Source of the DNA: Pontibacter deserti
GTDB lineage: Bacteria; Bacteroidota; Bacteroidia; Cytophagales; Hymenobacteraceae
Assembly (NCBI RefSeq): GCF_023630255.1
Contig: NZ_JALPRS010000001.1
Coordinates: forward strand, 372,001-436,000
Length of the DNA: 64,000 nt
Direction of reading: 5' to 3'
The stretch's first letter is position 1. Each line of letters opens with the position of its first letter. Of this stretch, positions 9,450-19,209 are shown one piece after another. A program made the position numbers and the translations under genes. Below the pieces are notes generated by a model. That model made no database searches, had not been told where the DNA came from, and saw nothing but the letters and a program-made list of their open reading frames with translations.

Positions 9450-9500
9450 AAAAAAGCAAAAGCCCGCTTATACTTTAAATAAGCCGGCTTTTGCTTTTTT
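9450..9500. terminator. Bidirectional terminator
   Basis: Arms AAAAAAGCAAAAGCC (9450-9464) and GGCTTTTGCTTTTTT (9486-9500) pair perfectly, and an inner GCTTA/TAAGC extension lengthens the stem. It separates the convergent beta-lactamase-like and isoaspartyl peptidase genes. Confidence 0.9.
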
Positions 9501-9556
9501 ACAGTTCGTTTACAGCTGTACCAAAGAGTACACAAGCTGATAGTACGATCAACTGC

Positions 9557-10507
9557 TTACTTCTTTGTAGCATAAATTTCTATACCCTGCTGTCTGTTGC
9601 TAGTTTTCCAGCCACGGTGCATTCGCTCACTGTTAAATACCAGGGCAATATTTCCATCCCCATCCACGCCTATTACACCAACATCTCCTTCATCTTTTTT
9701 TACCCGTTTCAGCACAACCTCTTCGCAGGCCTGCTGAAGCGTAAGTCCTTTATACTCCATCAGCGCAGAAATATCATAGGCAATAATATTCTTGATCAAG
9801 AGCTCTCCGTCTCCGGTACCCGAAATGGCACAGGTATTATTTTTGGCATAACACCCAACACCAATAACACAACTGTCACCAATTCGGCCCATTTTCTTGT
9901 TTTCGGTGCCACCTGTTGAAGTAGCTGCTGCTACATTTCCATCACGGTCTAAGGCAACTGCCCCAACTGTGCCATGCATGCGGGCATTCAGCTGGTCCAT
10001 ACCTATGCGGTCGCTGCTGGTAAATTCTTCCTGTCTTTTTTTAGAGAAAGCATCGAATTGGTGCTCTGTGATAAAATAGGACGATGGTTCCATCCTGATA
10101 TCTATCTTTTTGGCATACTCCAGAGCCCCCATATCTCCCAGGAACCTATACTTGGTGTTCATCATAACTGCTTTTGCCAGCGACACTGGGTTCCGGATGT
10201 TTCTTATCAACGCAACTGCACCTGAAGCCTGGTCATCTCCGCGCATAATGGCGGCATCCATTTCTACTTCGCCATTTGCGTTAAGCGCTGATCCTCTGCC
10301 GGCATTAAAAAGTGGGTTGTTTTCCAGTTTAATTACAGCTGCCTCCACAGCATCAACCGCCGATCCGCCTTCTTCCAATATCTTATATCCTGCCTCTACT
10401 GCCTCTTTTATACCATCTTCATATCCTTTTCTGTTCTCATGAATATGATCTGAGTCTGGACCAGCACCTCCGTGTATAACAATTGCTAGTGGTTTTTTCT
10501 TAGCCAT
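9557..10507 (-). CDS. Isoaspartyl peptidase / plant-type L-asparaginase
   Basis: 316 residues, cytoplasmic, an Ntn-hydrolase. The N-terminus reads LAIVIHGGAGPDSD, and FNAGRGSALNANGEVEMDAAIMRG (68-91) is the family's long signature. The nucleophile is T180 in MHGTVGAVALD, where autocleavage between G179 and T180 makes alpha and beta chains. TSTGGTENKKMGRIGDS follows with the substrate-binding Arg and Asp. The enzyme removes isoaspartyl residues from dipeptides and hydrolyses asparagine. All catalytic elements are present. No operon partner is visible; a hairpin lies just downstream. Confidence 0.92.
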   Translation of the reverse strand: MAKKKPLAIVIHGGAGPDSDHIHENRKGYEDGIKEAVEAGYKILEEGGSAVDAVEAAVIKLENNPLFNAGRGSALNANGEVEMDAAIMRGDDQASGAVALIRNIRNPVSLAKAVMMNTKYRFLGDMGALEYAKKIDIRMEPSSYFITEHQFDAFSKKRQEEFTSSDRIGMDQLNARMHGTVGAVALDRDGNVAAATSTGGTENKKMGRIGDSCVIGVGCYAKNNTCAISGTGDGELLIKNIIAYDISALMEYKGLTLQQACEEVVLKRVKKDEGDVGVIGVDGDGNIALVFNSERMHRGWKTSNRQQGIEIYATKK

Positions 10508-10699
10508 ACTTTATTCCCGTTTTTATCATTATTAACAGATAATTGGTGCTCTCAGGTAGTACGGTAAATTGCCTGATGCGTTTATACAGGAAAGTATAGG
10601 TAATCAATACAGGGGTAGCTAAGCGAAAGCTAAGGGTTGATTTAGATATTAAAACTATAAGTTGTGTGAGAACTTCTATTATACATTGCAGGTGTAATA

Positions 10700-11116
10700 T
10701 CATTCTTCTTTAATAAGCCAGTTTATGGCGGCAGCTTTACTTGGGAAGTTCTGAATCTTAAAAGGTAAAGTGTATTGTACTTCTGAGTTATCCAGGAAAC
10801 GCTCAATACTGTTTTCCCGCATGGTATCTGTTGAGCCAACACGCGCCAGCTTCTGAAGTCGGGAAGGCATCAGCCCACGTATCAATTGGCCGATCAGGTG
10901 GTAATGATCCTCGGCAGGTAAATCTATCTGGCTATTGCTAGAGTCAAACAAAAACCTTTTGATGTCGTAGCTTATCAGTGTTTCCACCACAATAGAGAGA
11001 GCTTTCTGAATATGTAATAATTCAAACTCCTGTATATGCGGGCACGGTACATACAGGATATCATAAGTTGCGTCGTAAGAGAGTTTTAAAAAGCCGTCTT
11101 CGTAAAGTGTCATCAT
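10700..11116 (-). CDS. STAS/SpoIIAA-like hypothetical protein
   Basis: 138 residues starting MMTLYEDGFLKLSYDATYDILYVPCP, with alternating strands and helices (LSIVVETLISYDIKRFLFDSSNSQ; FPSKAAAINWLIKEE). This pattern is common in small Bacteroidetes proteins with a STAS/SpoIIAA-like fold, often without known function. No catalytic motif or membrane segment. The shape is recognised, not the role. Confidence 0.6.
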   Translation of the reverse strand: MMTLYEDGFLKLSYDATYDILYVPCPHIQEFELLHIQKALSIVVETLISYDIKRFLFDSSNSQIDLPAEDHYHLIGQLIRGLMPSRLQKLARVGSTDTMRENSIERFLDNSEVQYTLPFKIQNFPSKAAAINWLIKEE

Positions 11117-13647
<2,531 letters not shown>

Positions 13648-13662
13648 GAAGTATAAAGTATA

Positions 13663-13707
13663 AACAAAACAGGGCGCCGTACATAATGTACGGCGCCCTG
13701 TTTTGTT
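13663..13707 (+). terminator. Strong hairpin terminator after GH97
   Basis: A perfect 22-bp inverted repeat (13663-13684 / 13686-13707) with a one-base centre, including GGGCGCCGTACAT and ending in TTTTGTT. It begins 16 bases after the stop codon. Confidence 0.92.
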
Positions 13708-13933
13708 AGGGGGAGTATCTTTCGGGCTGTTGCTTGTCATCCTGCTTCCTTTATAAGATGCCCTTCCTACGTGTTCTCACCAGCAAGCAGGTGTGCTTCT
13801 TAGTATATTCTACATCCCCGCAGTTACAAACTGACTGCATGTTTATCTACAAGTTGCGCTGGCACTAAACTGTCAGCATAAGGCGTACAGTTTCTATGAA
13901 AGTTGAAAGCCTTCTTTCCTATAAAAGAATTTT

Positions 13934-14728
13934 CTAAAGCGCCTCTTTGTAAAATTTTCTTAGCTCAACAGTCATTTGATGCATATCATTTAATTTTATT
14001 ATGCCTCGTCTTGGCCGGTCAAGAACCAGCGTAATATAGATAACTATCGCCACCAAAAAATGGAAAATCAATATTGCCAGCCAATCTCTCCTTTTTCTGC
14101 CAATGCCGGCATAACCTGCAAAAAAAGCTGTAGCCAGCGACAGGATAAAAAGCATATATACAATGGGGTCAGGCACGCGGTCCCTAACGGCAGTATGCCT
14201 GGCTTCCTGTACTTTCAGTAACTCATGTAACGCAGGTATCATTTGCTCTGAGGCCAGTTGGTTGTCAGGGTTACGGGAGAGACGCACTGCCCTTTTCCAG
14301 ATAGTAAGAATGAGCAGGCGGCTTTTTTCACGGGTGGCAGCCAAAAGCGTGGGTTTAAAATCCATTTCATAATACTTAATTCGGGTATCTAAATAGGCCT
14401 TAATTTCTTTTCGGAATTCTTGCCGCTCTGCCGGCTCGTAGAGATCGGCCATCATAATAACGGTCCGGATGCCAGTGTTCTCATCTGAAATACTTTGTCT
14501 CCGGGCTTCAAAACGACTACCAGCCATGGCAAAAGTGAATGCCAGAAGTAACCCCTGCAGACCAAGCACTGAGGCAATCACTACTGAATGTTCATCGGTG
14601 GCGGTAGCGTATGGTTTTCGTATCAACCCTACATGCATTCCAACATAAGTAGCTACTACCAACATAACGAAGAGCAGGAGCATAATTAGCCAAAGATCTG
14701 TTGCATAGAATATGGAGTTGTCTTTCAT
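13934..14728 (-). CDS. DUF4239 / bestrophin-like membrane protein
   Basis: 264 residues from the ATG at 14728 (M40 of a longer open frame to 14845, whose first 39 residues look non-coding). Hydrophobic helices lie near 12-32 and 50-70 (VIASVLGLQGLLLAFTFAMAG) and two more near the C-terminus (IVYMLFILSLATAFFAGYAGIG; LAILIFHFLVAIVIYITLVLDRPRRG). The long middle segment is soluble and helical with FEARRQSISDENTGIRTVIMMADLY, typical of the DUF4239 bestrophin-like family. A channel role is suggested for relatives but not shown. Confidence 0.7.
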   Translation of the reverse strand: MKDNSIFYATDLWLIMLLLFVMLVVATYVGMHVGLIRKPYATATDEHSVVIASVLGLQGLLLAFTFAMAGSRFEARRQSISDENTGIRTVIMMADLYEPAERQEFRKEIKAYLDTRIKYYEMDFKPTLLAATREKSRLLILTIWKRAVRLSRNPDNQLASEQMIPALHELLKVQEARHTAVRDRVPDPIVYMLFILSLATAFFAGYAGIGRKRRDWLAILIFHFLVAIVIYITLVLDRPRRGIIKLNDMHQMTVELRKFYKEAL

Positions 14729-14845
14729 AATCAGGATATTCGTTTGCACGTTAAGGAAACCATGGTAGGAGTAAGTATTTATCTCTTGATCATCAGGTAG
14801 GTATATTAGGGTAATTGATTGGGAACAATAATTAAGTACAAACAA

Positions 14846-15227
14846 CTTTATACCTGTACTAAAAGAAAACCTGCTGTTCTCTCAAATTCTGCACATTTAT
14901 ATTATAGTAGTATGTGTAACAATGTTTGCCTATAGTATGATTATAATTGATTGGTTCATAATAAACTAGGTCTGGAGTTCTTTTCCCGATTTCGCAATTA
15001 TGCTTCTTTTAACTTTGTTAAAAACAGGAGTAATATTACATTTTAGTGTCGGTCTTTTTTATACGTAATTTTAAAAACTCCACTTCACCCGCACAAAAAT
15101 AACCTTTGGACTGCTTTAAGCTCTTCCTGCTCCGAATCCTGCAACTATAACCTAATGGCATTAATATCCAGGTTGAGGAAAGCAGAGTAGGAGAGGACTG
15201 AGTCGAGAAAGAATGCCTCTATTGCTG
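14846..15227. other. Non-coding, apparently decayed DNA
   Basis: AT-rich at first, then a stretch (15060-15230) with coding-like base composition but no open frame. It leads into the palindrome cluster and truncated genes, so the whole 14.9-15.9 kb segment looks like the scar of rearrangement or deletion. No RNA gene recognised. Confidence 0.5.
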
Positions 15228-15349
15228 TTCCGGACATCCTTGTCCGGAACCTTACCTGCTGCGAATTTCCTTGTCCGCGTAAAGAAAGGTTCATGTACGG
15301 GGACAAGGAAGTCCCCAGCAGAAAGCTTTCGGACTTGGAATTCCGAAAG
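15228..15349. repeat. Cluster of three palindromes
   Basis: Three hairpins follow one another: TTCCGGACA/TGTCCGGAA (15228-15249, loop TCCT); an interrupted stem CTGCTG..TTCCTTGTCC / GGACAAGGAA..CAGCAG (15256-15321); and CTTTCGGA/TCCGAAAG (15326-15349). The word TCCTTGTCC occurs in the first two. No T-run follows, so these are not ordinary terminators. The arrangement suggests a dispersed palindromic element (REP/MITE-like). It stops 8 bases before the truncated dehydrogenase frame. Confidence 0.7.
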
Positions 15350-15357
15350 AGCAGTAG

Positions 15358-15564
15358 TTAAAATTTGGAGATAAGGTATTCAGAACTTCTGAATCCGCAG
15401 TCGGTACGATTTACCGTTGTTGCCTCCACTTTAACAAGAACTTCTTTGTCTTTGGGGATTGGCTTTTCAATCTCTGTTAGCTTAACCACTTCTGGTGGCC
15501 CGTACCTGGTATAGACACTTGCTCTTATAGTTCGTCTGAAGTATAAATGTTGGAGAAGGGACAT
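15358..15564 (-). pseudogene. Truncated N-terminus of an MDR alcohol dehydrogenase/quinone oxidoreductase
   Basis: The frame reads RASVYTRYGPPEVVKLTEIEKP, then DKEVLVKVEATTVNRTDCGFRSSEYLISKF and stops. This is the first 50 or so residues of a dehydrogenase family normally about 320-340 residues long; 'ATTVNRTDCGFR' is typical of its substrate side. Everything after the first beta-domain strands is missing, with a palindromic repeat at the break. The extra leader MSLLQHLYF may not be native. It is a remnant and cannot fold as an enzyme. Confidence 0.8.
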
Positions 15565-15723
15565 CAGTGATAGGGGTTAGTTTTACTTTCCTATTAGTAC
15601 ATGATATTCTTTCGGGATACTAACTCCCCGGAAATGATTTGTAAGTCCATAAAATATATAGACTGTACACATTAGGCTTGCCGTCATGAACGGTCGTTTT
15701 ACCGCCATTGATTAATGCCGTGG

Positions 15724-15840
15724 TAAGTGCTGGTTAACTCGAAGAGCGTACTGAAGCAACCATTAACGCAAGGTGGTGGTGATGCTGTAAGTATAAAAGA
15801 AGGCAGCCCGCAGGAAATAAAAGGCCTTTTCAAGCTGTAA
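15724..15840 (+). pseudogene. Remnant of the 3' end of a second GH97 (susB-like) gene
   Basis: Aligns without gaps to the last 117 bases of the GH97 gene (13531-13647), roughly four-fifths identical by eye, and in the same reading frame. It reads [18 protein letters not shown], then DAVSIKEGSPQEIKGLFKL and a stop, against [18 protein letters not shown]...[16 protein letters not shown] in the intact gene. A TAA replaces the codon before Val. Similarity continues past the stop through AAGAAGTATAAAGTATAAA. Only the C-terminus of the paralogue survives; the rest was deleted, and the differences show the duplication is not recent. Confidence 0.88.
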
Positions 15841-15855
15841 GAAGTATAAAGTATA

Positions 15856-15890
15856 AAAAGCGCCATGCAGGTTTTGCACGGCGCTTTTTT
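15856..15890 (+). terminator. Terminator of the lost GH97 paralogue
   Basis: AAAAAGCGCC (15856-15865) pairs with GGCGCTTTTT, with an inner TGCA/TGCA extension, ending in T6. It sits at the same distance from the remnant's stop as the intact gene's terminator, but its sequence differs. Confidence 0.85.
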
Positions 15891-15936
15891 GTACTATAGC
15901 TAGAGAGTAGAAAGTGTAGTTTGGTTAATTAATAAA

Positions 15937-16326
15937 CTAACTTTCATAGAATTCGATGGGTAATTCATCCGGGTCGCTGATAAATGTGAAACGTTTTCCG
16001 GTAAATTCATCCGTTCGGATCGGTTCTGCAGATACTCCTTTTTCCTGAATTGTTTTTACTGTTTCCTCCAGGTCATCAACTTCAAAAGCCAGGTGCCGGA
16101 GCCCAGTGGCTTCGGGGCGGGATGGCCGTGCAGGTGGATTCGGAAAGGAGAAAAGCTCCAGGATGTACTGGCCGTTTAATGCTAGATCGAGTTTATAAGA
16201 CTGCCTTTGCTGCCTGTATACTTCCCTGATGATGGTAAGCCCTAGAATGCTAGTATAAAATGCTTTTGATCTTTCGTAATCTGAGCAAATAACAGCAATG
16301 TGGTGCACCTTCTTTAGACCAATCAT
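15937..16326 (-). CDS. VOC-family (glyoxalase I-like) metalloprotein, SMU1112c/YaeR type
   Basis: 129 residues with two beta-alpha-beta-beta-beta repeats. The first has VHHIAVICSDYERSKAFYTSILGLTIIRE (7-35), the second GLRHLAFEVDDLEETVKTI, ending DPDELPIEFYES. The metal ligands fit His near residue 8, a central Glu in YILELFSF, His in LRHLAF and Glu in PIEFYE, as in glyoxalase I-like proteins. Relatives are annotated as small glyoxalase/bleomycin-resistance fold proteins without a firm substrate. It starts 11 bases after the stop of the alpha/beta hydrolase, so the two form an operon. Confidence 0.88.
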   Translation of the reverse strand: MIGLKKVHHIAVICSDYERSKAFYTSILGLTIIREVYRQQRQSYKLDLALNGQYILELFSFPNPPARPSRPEATGLRHLAFEVDDLEETVKTIQEKGVSAEPIRTDEFTGKRFTFISDPDELPIEFYES

Positions 16327-16337
16327 AGCTAATTTCT

Positions 16338-17249
16338 TTAATCCAACTTAGCTATAAACTTACGGATATGCTTCCGGAATGTATCCGGTTGTTCCTGGTA
16401 AGGGCAATGGCCTGTTTTCATCACTTTATAGGTCGCTTTCTGGAACTGAAATGATTTGTAGTGGTCAGGGCCGATAGAATAGTCGTAGAGCCCAGTGAAT
16501 ACCAGAACAGGTGATTTTATACTTGCTGACTTCATTGTAAAGTCCTGCTCATATTCCGTGTAGTTCCATACATTGCTCCCGAAGTGCCCGTTCAAGGTGG
16601 TATCCATTACGGCCGCCATTTTATCAAACATCTCCTTGTCCCGGTACATCATTTTATAGGCCAGGTTCTGTTCGTTTAGCTTACCCCACACAGCACCGAA
16701 TGCCTGTGTTTTGCTCACGCCCGGCTTCAGGAATTCAGACTCCGGCACATTTAGTATGCGTGCTGCCTGTGTTATACCATTCGACTTTGCATAATCCAAG
16801 TTAAGAGTAGTGTTTACATAAATGGTAGCTAATACACGGGTGGGATAAGTATAAGCATATTCCGTCGCAATGGTTCCTCCGAAAGAGTGCGGCATCACGA
16901 TCCATTTATCGTAGCCAAGGTGAGCTCTTATTTCTTCAAAATCTTTTACGACCCGCGCCAGCGAGTAATCCGTACTGGCATTACCTCCTGAGCGGCCACT
17001 ACCACGCTGGTCCACGTAGATCATGGTCATATCCTGCTCTGTAATATTACCACCCAAGGCATAGTAATATTTTGTCCAGGAACCTGGACCGCCGTGTATA
17101 AACAGGCAGGGTTTGCCCTGACCTGCAACCCGCACATATAGCTGCACAGAATCGGAAGTAGTAAAGTAAAAGCTTTTGGTTTGTGCCTGAAGGGTGCTAC
17201 AGGTAAGCAGCAATAAGAATAAAAAGTGTGACAGAAGGTGATTTTTCAT
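16338..17249 (-). CDS. Exported alpha/beta hydrolase, proline-iminopeptidase-like
   Basis: 303 residues with a signal peptide (MKNHLLSHFLFLLLLTCSTLQAQ). Peptidase S33-type motifs: HGGPGSWTKYY (52-62, oxyanion region), YVDQRGSGRSGG (79-89), and the nucleophile elbow MPHSFGGTIA with S122. The acid is likely the Asp of TGLYDYSIGPDH and the base the His of MKTGHCPYQEQP. It would release N-terminal residues from small peptides or cleave an ester, in the periplasm. The VOC protein is co-transcribed behind it. Fold and triad are clear, substrate not. Confidence 0.87.
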   Translation of the reverse strand: MKNHLLSHFLFLLLLTCSTLQAQTKSFYFTTSDSVQLYVRVAGQGKPCLFIHGGPGSWTKYYYALGGNITEQDMTMIYVDQRGSGRSGGNASTDYSLARVVKDFEEIRAHLGYDKWIVMPHSFGGTIATEYAYTYPTRVLATIYVNTTLNLDYAKSNGITQAARILNVPESEFLKPGVSKTQAFGAVWGKLNEQNLAYKMMYRDKEMFDKMAAVMDTTLNGHFGSNVWNYTEYEQDFTMKSASIKSPVLVFTGLYDYSIGPDHYKSFQFQKATYKVMKTGHCPYQEQPDTFRKHIRKFIAKLD

Positions 17250-17333
17250 AGTGAAAGGTTAAGTTGTGTATTGCCTGACTAAAGACGGGGCAAAGCTACA
17301 AAAGACGCAACGCAACTGTAAAATATTTAAAGC

Positions 17334-17365
17334 AAAAGCGCCCCGCTTTTTGGCAGGGCGCTTTT
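17334..17365 (-). terminator. Terminator after the MFS transporter gene
   Basis: AAAAGCGCCC (17334-17343) pairs with GGGCGCTTTT (17356-17365), 25 bases past the transporter's stop on the minus strand. The A-run on the plus strand gives the U-tail. Confidence 0.85.
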
Positions 17366-17389
17366 CTTTATACTTCAGATAACATAAGG

Positions 17390-18817
17390 TTATTCTTCAG
17401 CACTTGGGTCTATCTTCTCTACTTTAGATCCACTGAAACCATAGAACACGATGTACAGGTAGCACAGCATCGGCACGATAAACGATATCTGCAGGTTGCC
17501 GGTAACATCGGCTACATAGCCTTGTAAAGGAGGGATGATTGCACCACCAACGATAGCCATTACCAGCAGCGATGAGCCCTGGCTGGTATGTACGCCAAGA
17601 CCTTTAATGGCCAGGGTAAAGATAGTCGGGAACATGATAGAGTTAAACAAACCGATCGCAATAACAGACCACATGGCAACTGCACCAGACGCAAACGTGG
17701 TGATGAGCAGCAGCACAATTACAGCAGAGGCAAAGAAGCCCAGCGTACGGCCCGGAAGGAACCTGCCCAGTAACAATACAAGGAAGTTTACCACAATAAG
17801 ACCCAGCGCAATTAAAGCTTCATTCTGACCGAAAGTGGTATAGATAAGTGTGACAGTAATAGCTGTAATAGCTGCAATGATCAGGTATTTGGTGTTGTTG
17901 TTCTTAAATTCAGCCAACGCTACTGCACCAAAGAAACGTCCGATCATGGCGCCACCCCAGAAGAAAGCCAGGTAATGGCCACCTTCTACTTCAGAAAGCC
18001 CTGCAATGTGAGGCAGTTTAAAGAAGTTGATCAGGGTACTGCCGATGGCTACTTCGCCACCTACATACATAAAAATACAAACTATACCCAGTACCAGGTG
18101 GCGATACTTCAGTGCGCCCGAATCAGGTATAATTCTGCCTTCTCCCTTTACATGCGGAAGCTTGGCCAGTTTTATCATAACAGCAATAGCAATAAGTGTG
18201 GCAGCAAGGCCCAGGTAAGGCATCTTTACTGACTCAGCACCGTTTGTAGAAACCGTGTTAACTGCTTCGAAGATCAGGTAACCACCAATTAATGGGGCAA
18301 CTGTAGTACCAAAAGAGTTAAGAGCCTGCGTCATGTTCAGGCGGCTGGCTGCACTGCTCGATGGGCCAAGTATAGTTACATAGGGGTTGGCTGCAATCTG
18401 AAGTATAGTTATACCTGAAGCCAGCACGAAAAGCGCCATCAGGAAGAAACCATAGCTCTGAAGGTCTGCAGCCGGGTAAAACAAGGCACAACCGGCAGCC
18501 GCAACCACTAAACCTACTATAATACCGTTTTTGTACCCGATCTTCATGATTGGGTCACCTTTTACTACCGAGAAAATAAAGTATAGCAGCGATATAATGA
18601 AGTACGCCCCGAAGAAAGCTGTTTGTATCAGCATGGCTTGCCAATGCTGAAGTACAAATACCTGTTGTAGCTTCGGTATCAGGATATCATTCATACAGGT
18701 GATAAAACCCCACATAAAGAAGAGCAGGGTTACTATGATCAGCGGACCTGTGTAATTTTTAGCCGTAACTTCGTCGTTAACTGGCTTGTTTTGAGTAGAA
18801 GGTGAAACTCCGGCCAT
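17390..18817 (-). CDS. Sugar MFS transporter, FucP/GluP type
   Basis: 475 residues, about 12 membrane helices. The first helix has LLFFMWGFITCMNDILIPKLQ (32-52), the hallmark of the FucP/GluP (FHS) sugar/H+ symporter branch in Bacteroidetes. LNMTQALNSFGTTVAPLIGGYLIF and AFFWGGAMIGRFFGA fit the second and later conserved loops, and NSIMFPTIFTLAIKGLG with HTSQGSSLLVMAIVGGAIIPPLQGY closes the pattern. It moves a monosaccharide (glucose or galactose are typical) across the inner membrane. It is divergent from the amylase gene and is the likely uptake step for glucose released by the sus enzymes. Confidence 0.92.
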   Translation of the reverse strand: MAGVSPSTQNKPVNDEVTAKNYTGPLIIVTLLFFMWGFITCMNDILIPKLQQVFVLQHWQAMLIQTAFFGAYFIISLLYFIFSVVKGDPIMKIGYKNGIIVGLVVAAAGCALFYPAADLQSYGFFLMALFVLASGITILQIAANPYVTILGPSSSAASRLNMTQALNSFGTTVAPLIGGYLIFEAVNTVSTNGAESVKMPYLGLAATLIAIAVMIKLAKLPHVKGEGRIIPDSGALKYRHLVLGIVCIFMYVGGEVAIGSTLINFFKLPHIAGLSEVEGGHYLAFFWGGAMIGRFFGAVALAEFKNNNTKYLIIAAITAITVTLIYTTFGQNEALIALGLIVVNFLVLLLGRFLPGRTLGFFASAVIVLLLITTFASGAVAMWSVIAIGLFNSIMFPTIFTLAIKGLGVHTSQGSSLLVMAIVGGAIIPPLQGYVADVTGNLQISFIVPMLCYLYIVFYGFSGSKVEKIDPSAEE

Positions 18818-19209
18818 GGATAAATTAATTAGTTTATGTTTGTTGATTAGTTGCGTATTAAAGTTGATTTATACTTAGAGCGATGCGAACCAACGCTGGA
18901 AGCATTACGTGTACTCTATATATACGTGCTCAAGATAAATAAAATTTACAATGGAAGGAGATGCTGCAGATAAAAGTTTTTATGTGCCTTCATAAGTATG
19001 GGGAAGTAACTCCTCAGATTAGTGAAGGATAAAGTAGTTTATCCCAAGTCTGGTGGTAGCTGCCAGGTATAAATTGGTAGTCTATGCTTCATGTAGTGTG
19101 GTTTTTAATATCGCTATACTTAAACTGTCAGAATAGTTTGTTTTACATATTTACTAAAATCCTAACCAGAATATTTTTACCTTTAATCTGTTTAATTTCA
19201 CACCCGCTT
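18818..19209. other. Divergent promoter region, transporter / amylase
   Basis: About 390 bases. TACGTG occurs twice 17 bases apart (18906, 18923), which may be chance. A frame open from 19084 would add 42 hydrophobic residues before the amylase signal peptide and is rejected as a start. No regulator gene lies here. Confidence 0.45.

Noticed and set aside
10500..10703. 67-residue minus-strand frame between the asparaginase and STAS-like genes
   Set aside because: It overlaps the peptidase start and its sequence is random-looking hydrophobic residues; more likely the peptidase promoter region.
18906..18928. TACGTG repeated 17 bases apart between transporter and amylase
   Set aside because: Six-base words recur by chance too easily; kept only as a remark.
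19084..19209. Longer start for the secreted amylase
   Set aside because: Would put 42 residues with a separate hydrophobic stretch before a perfect signal peptide at 19210.
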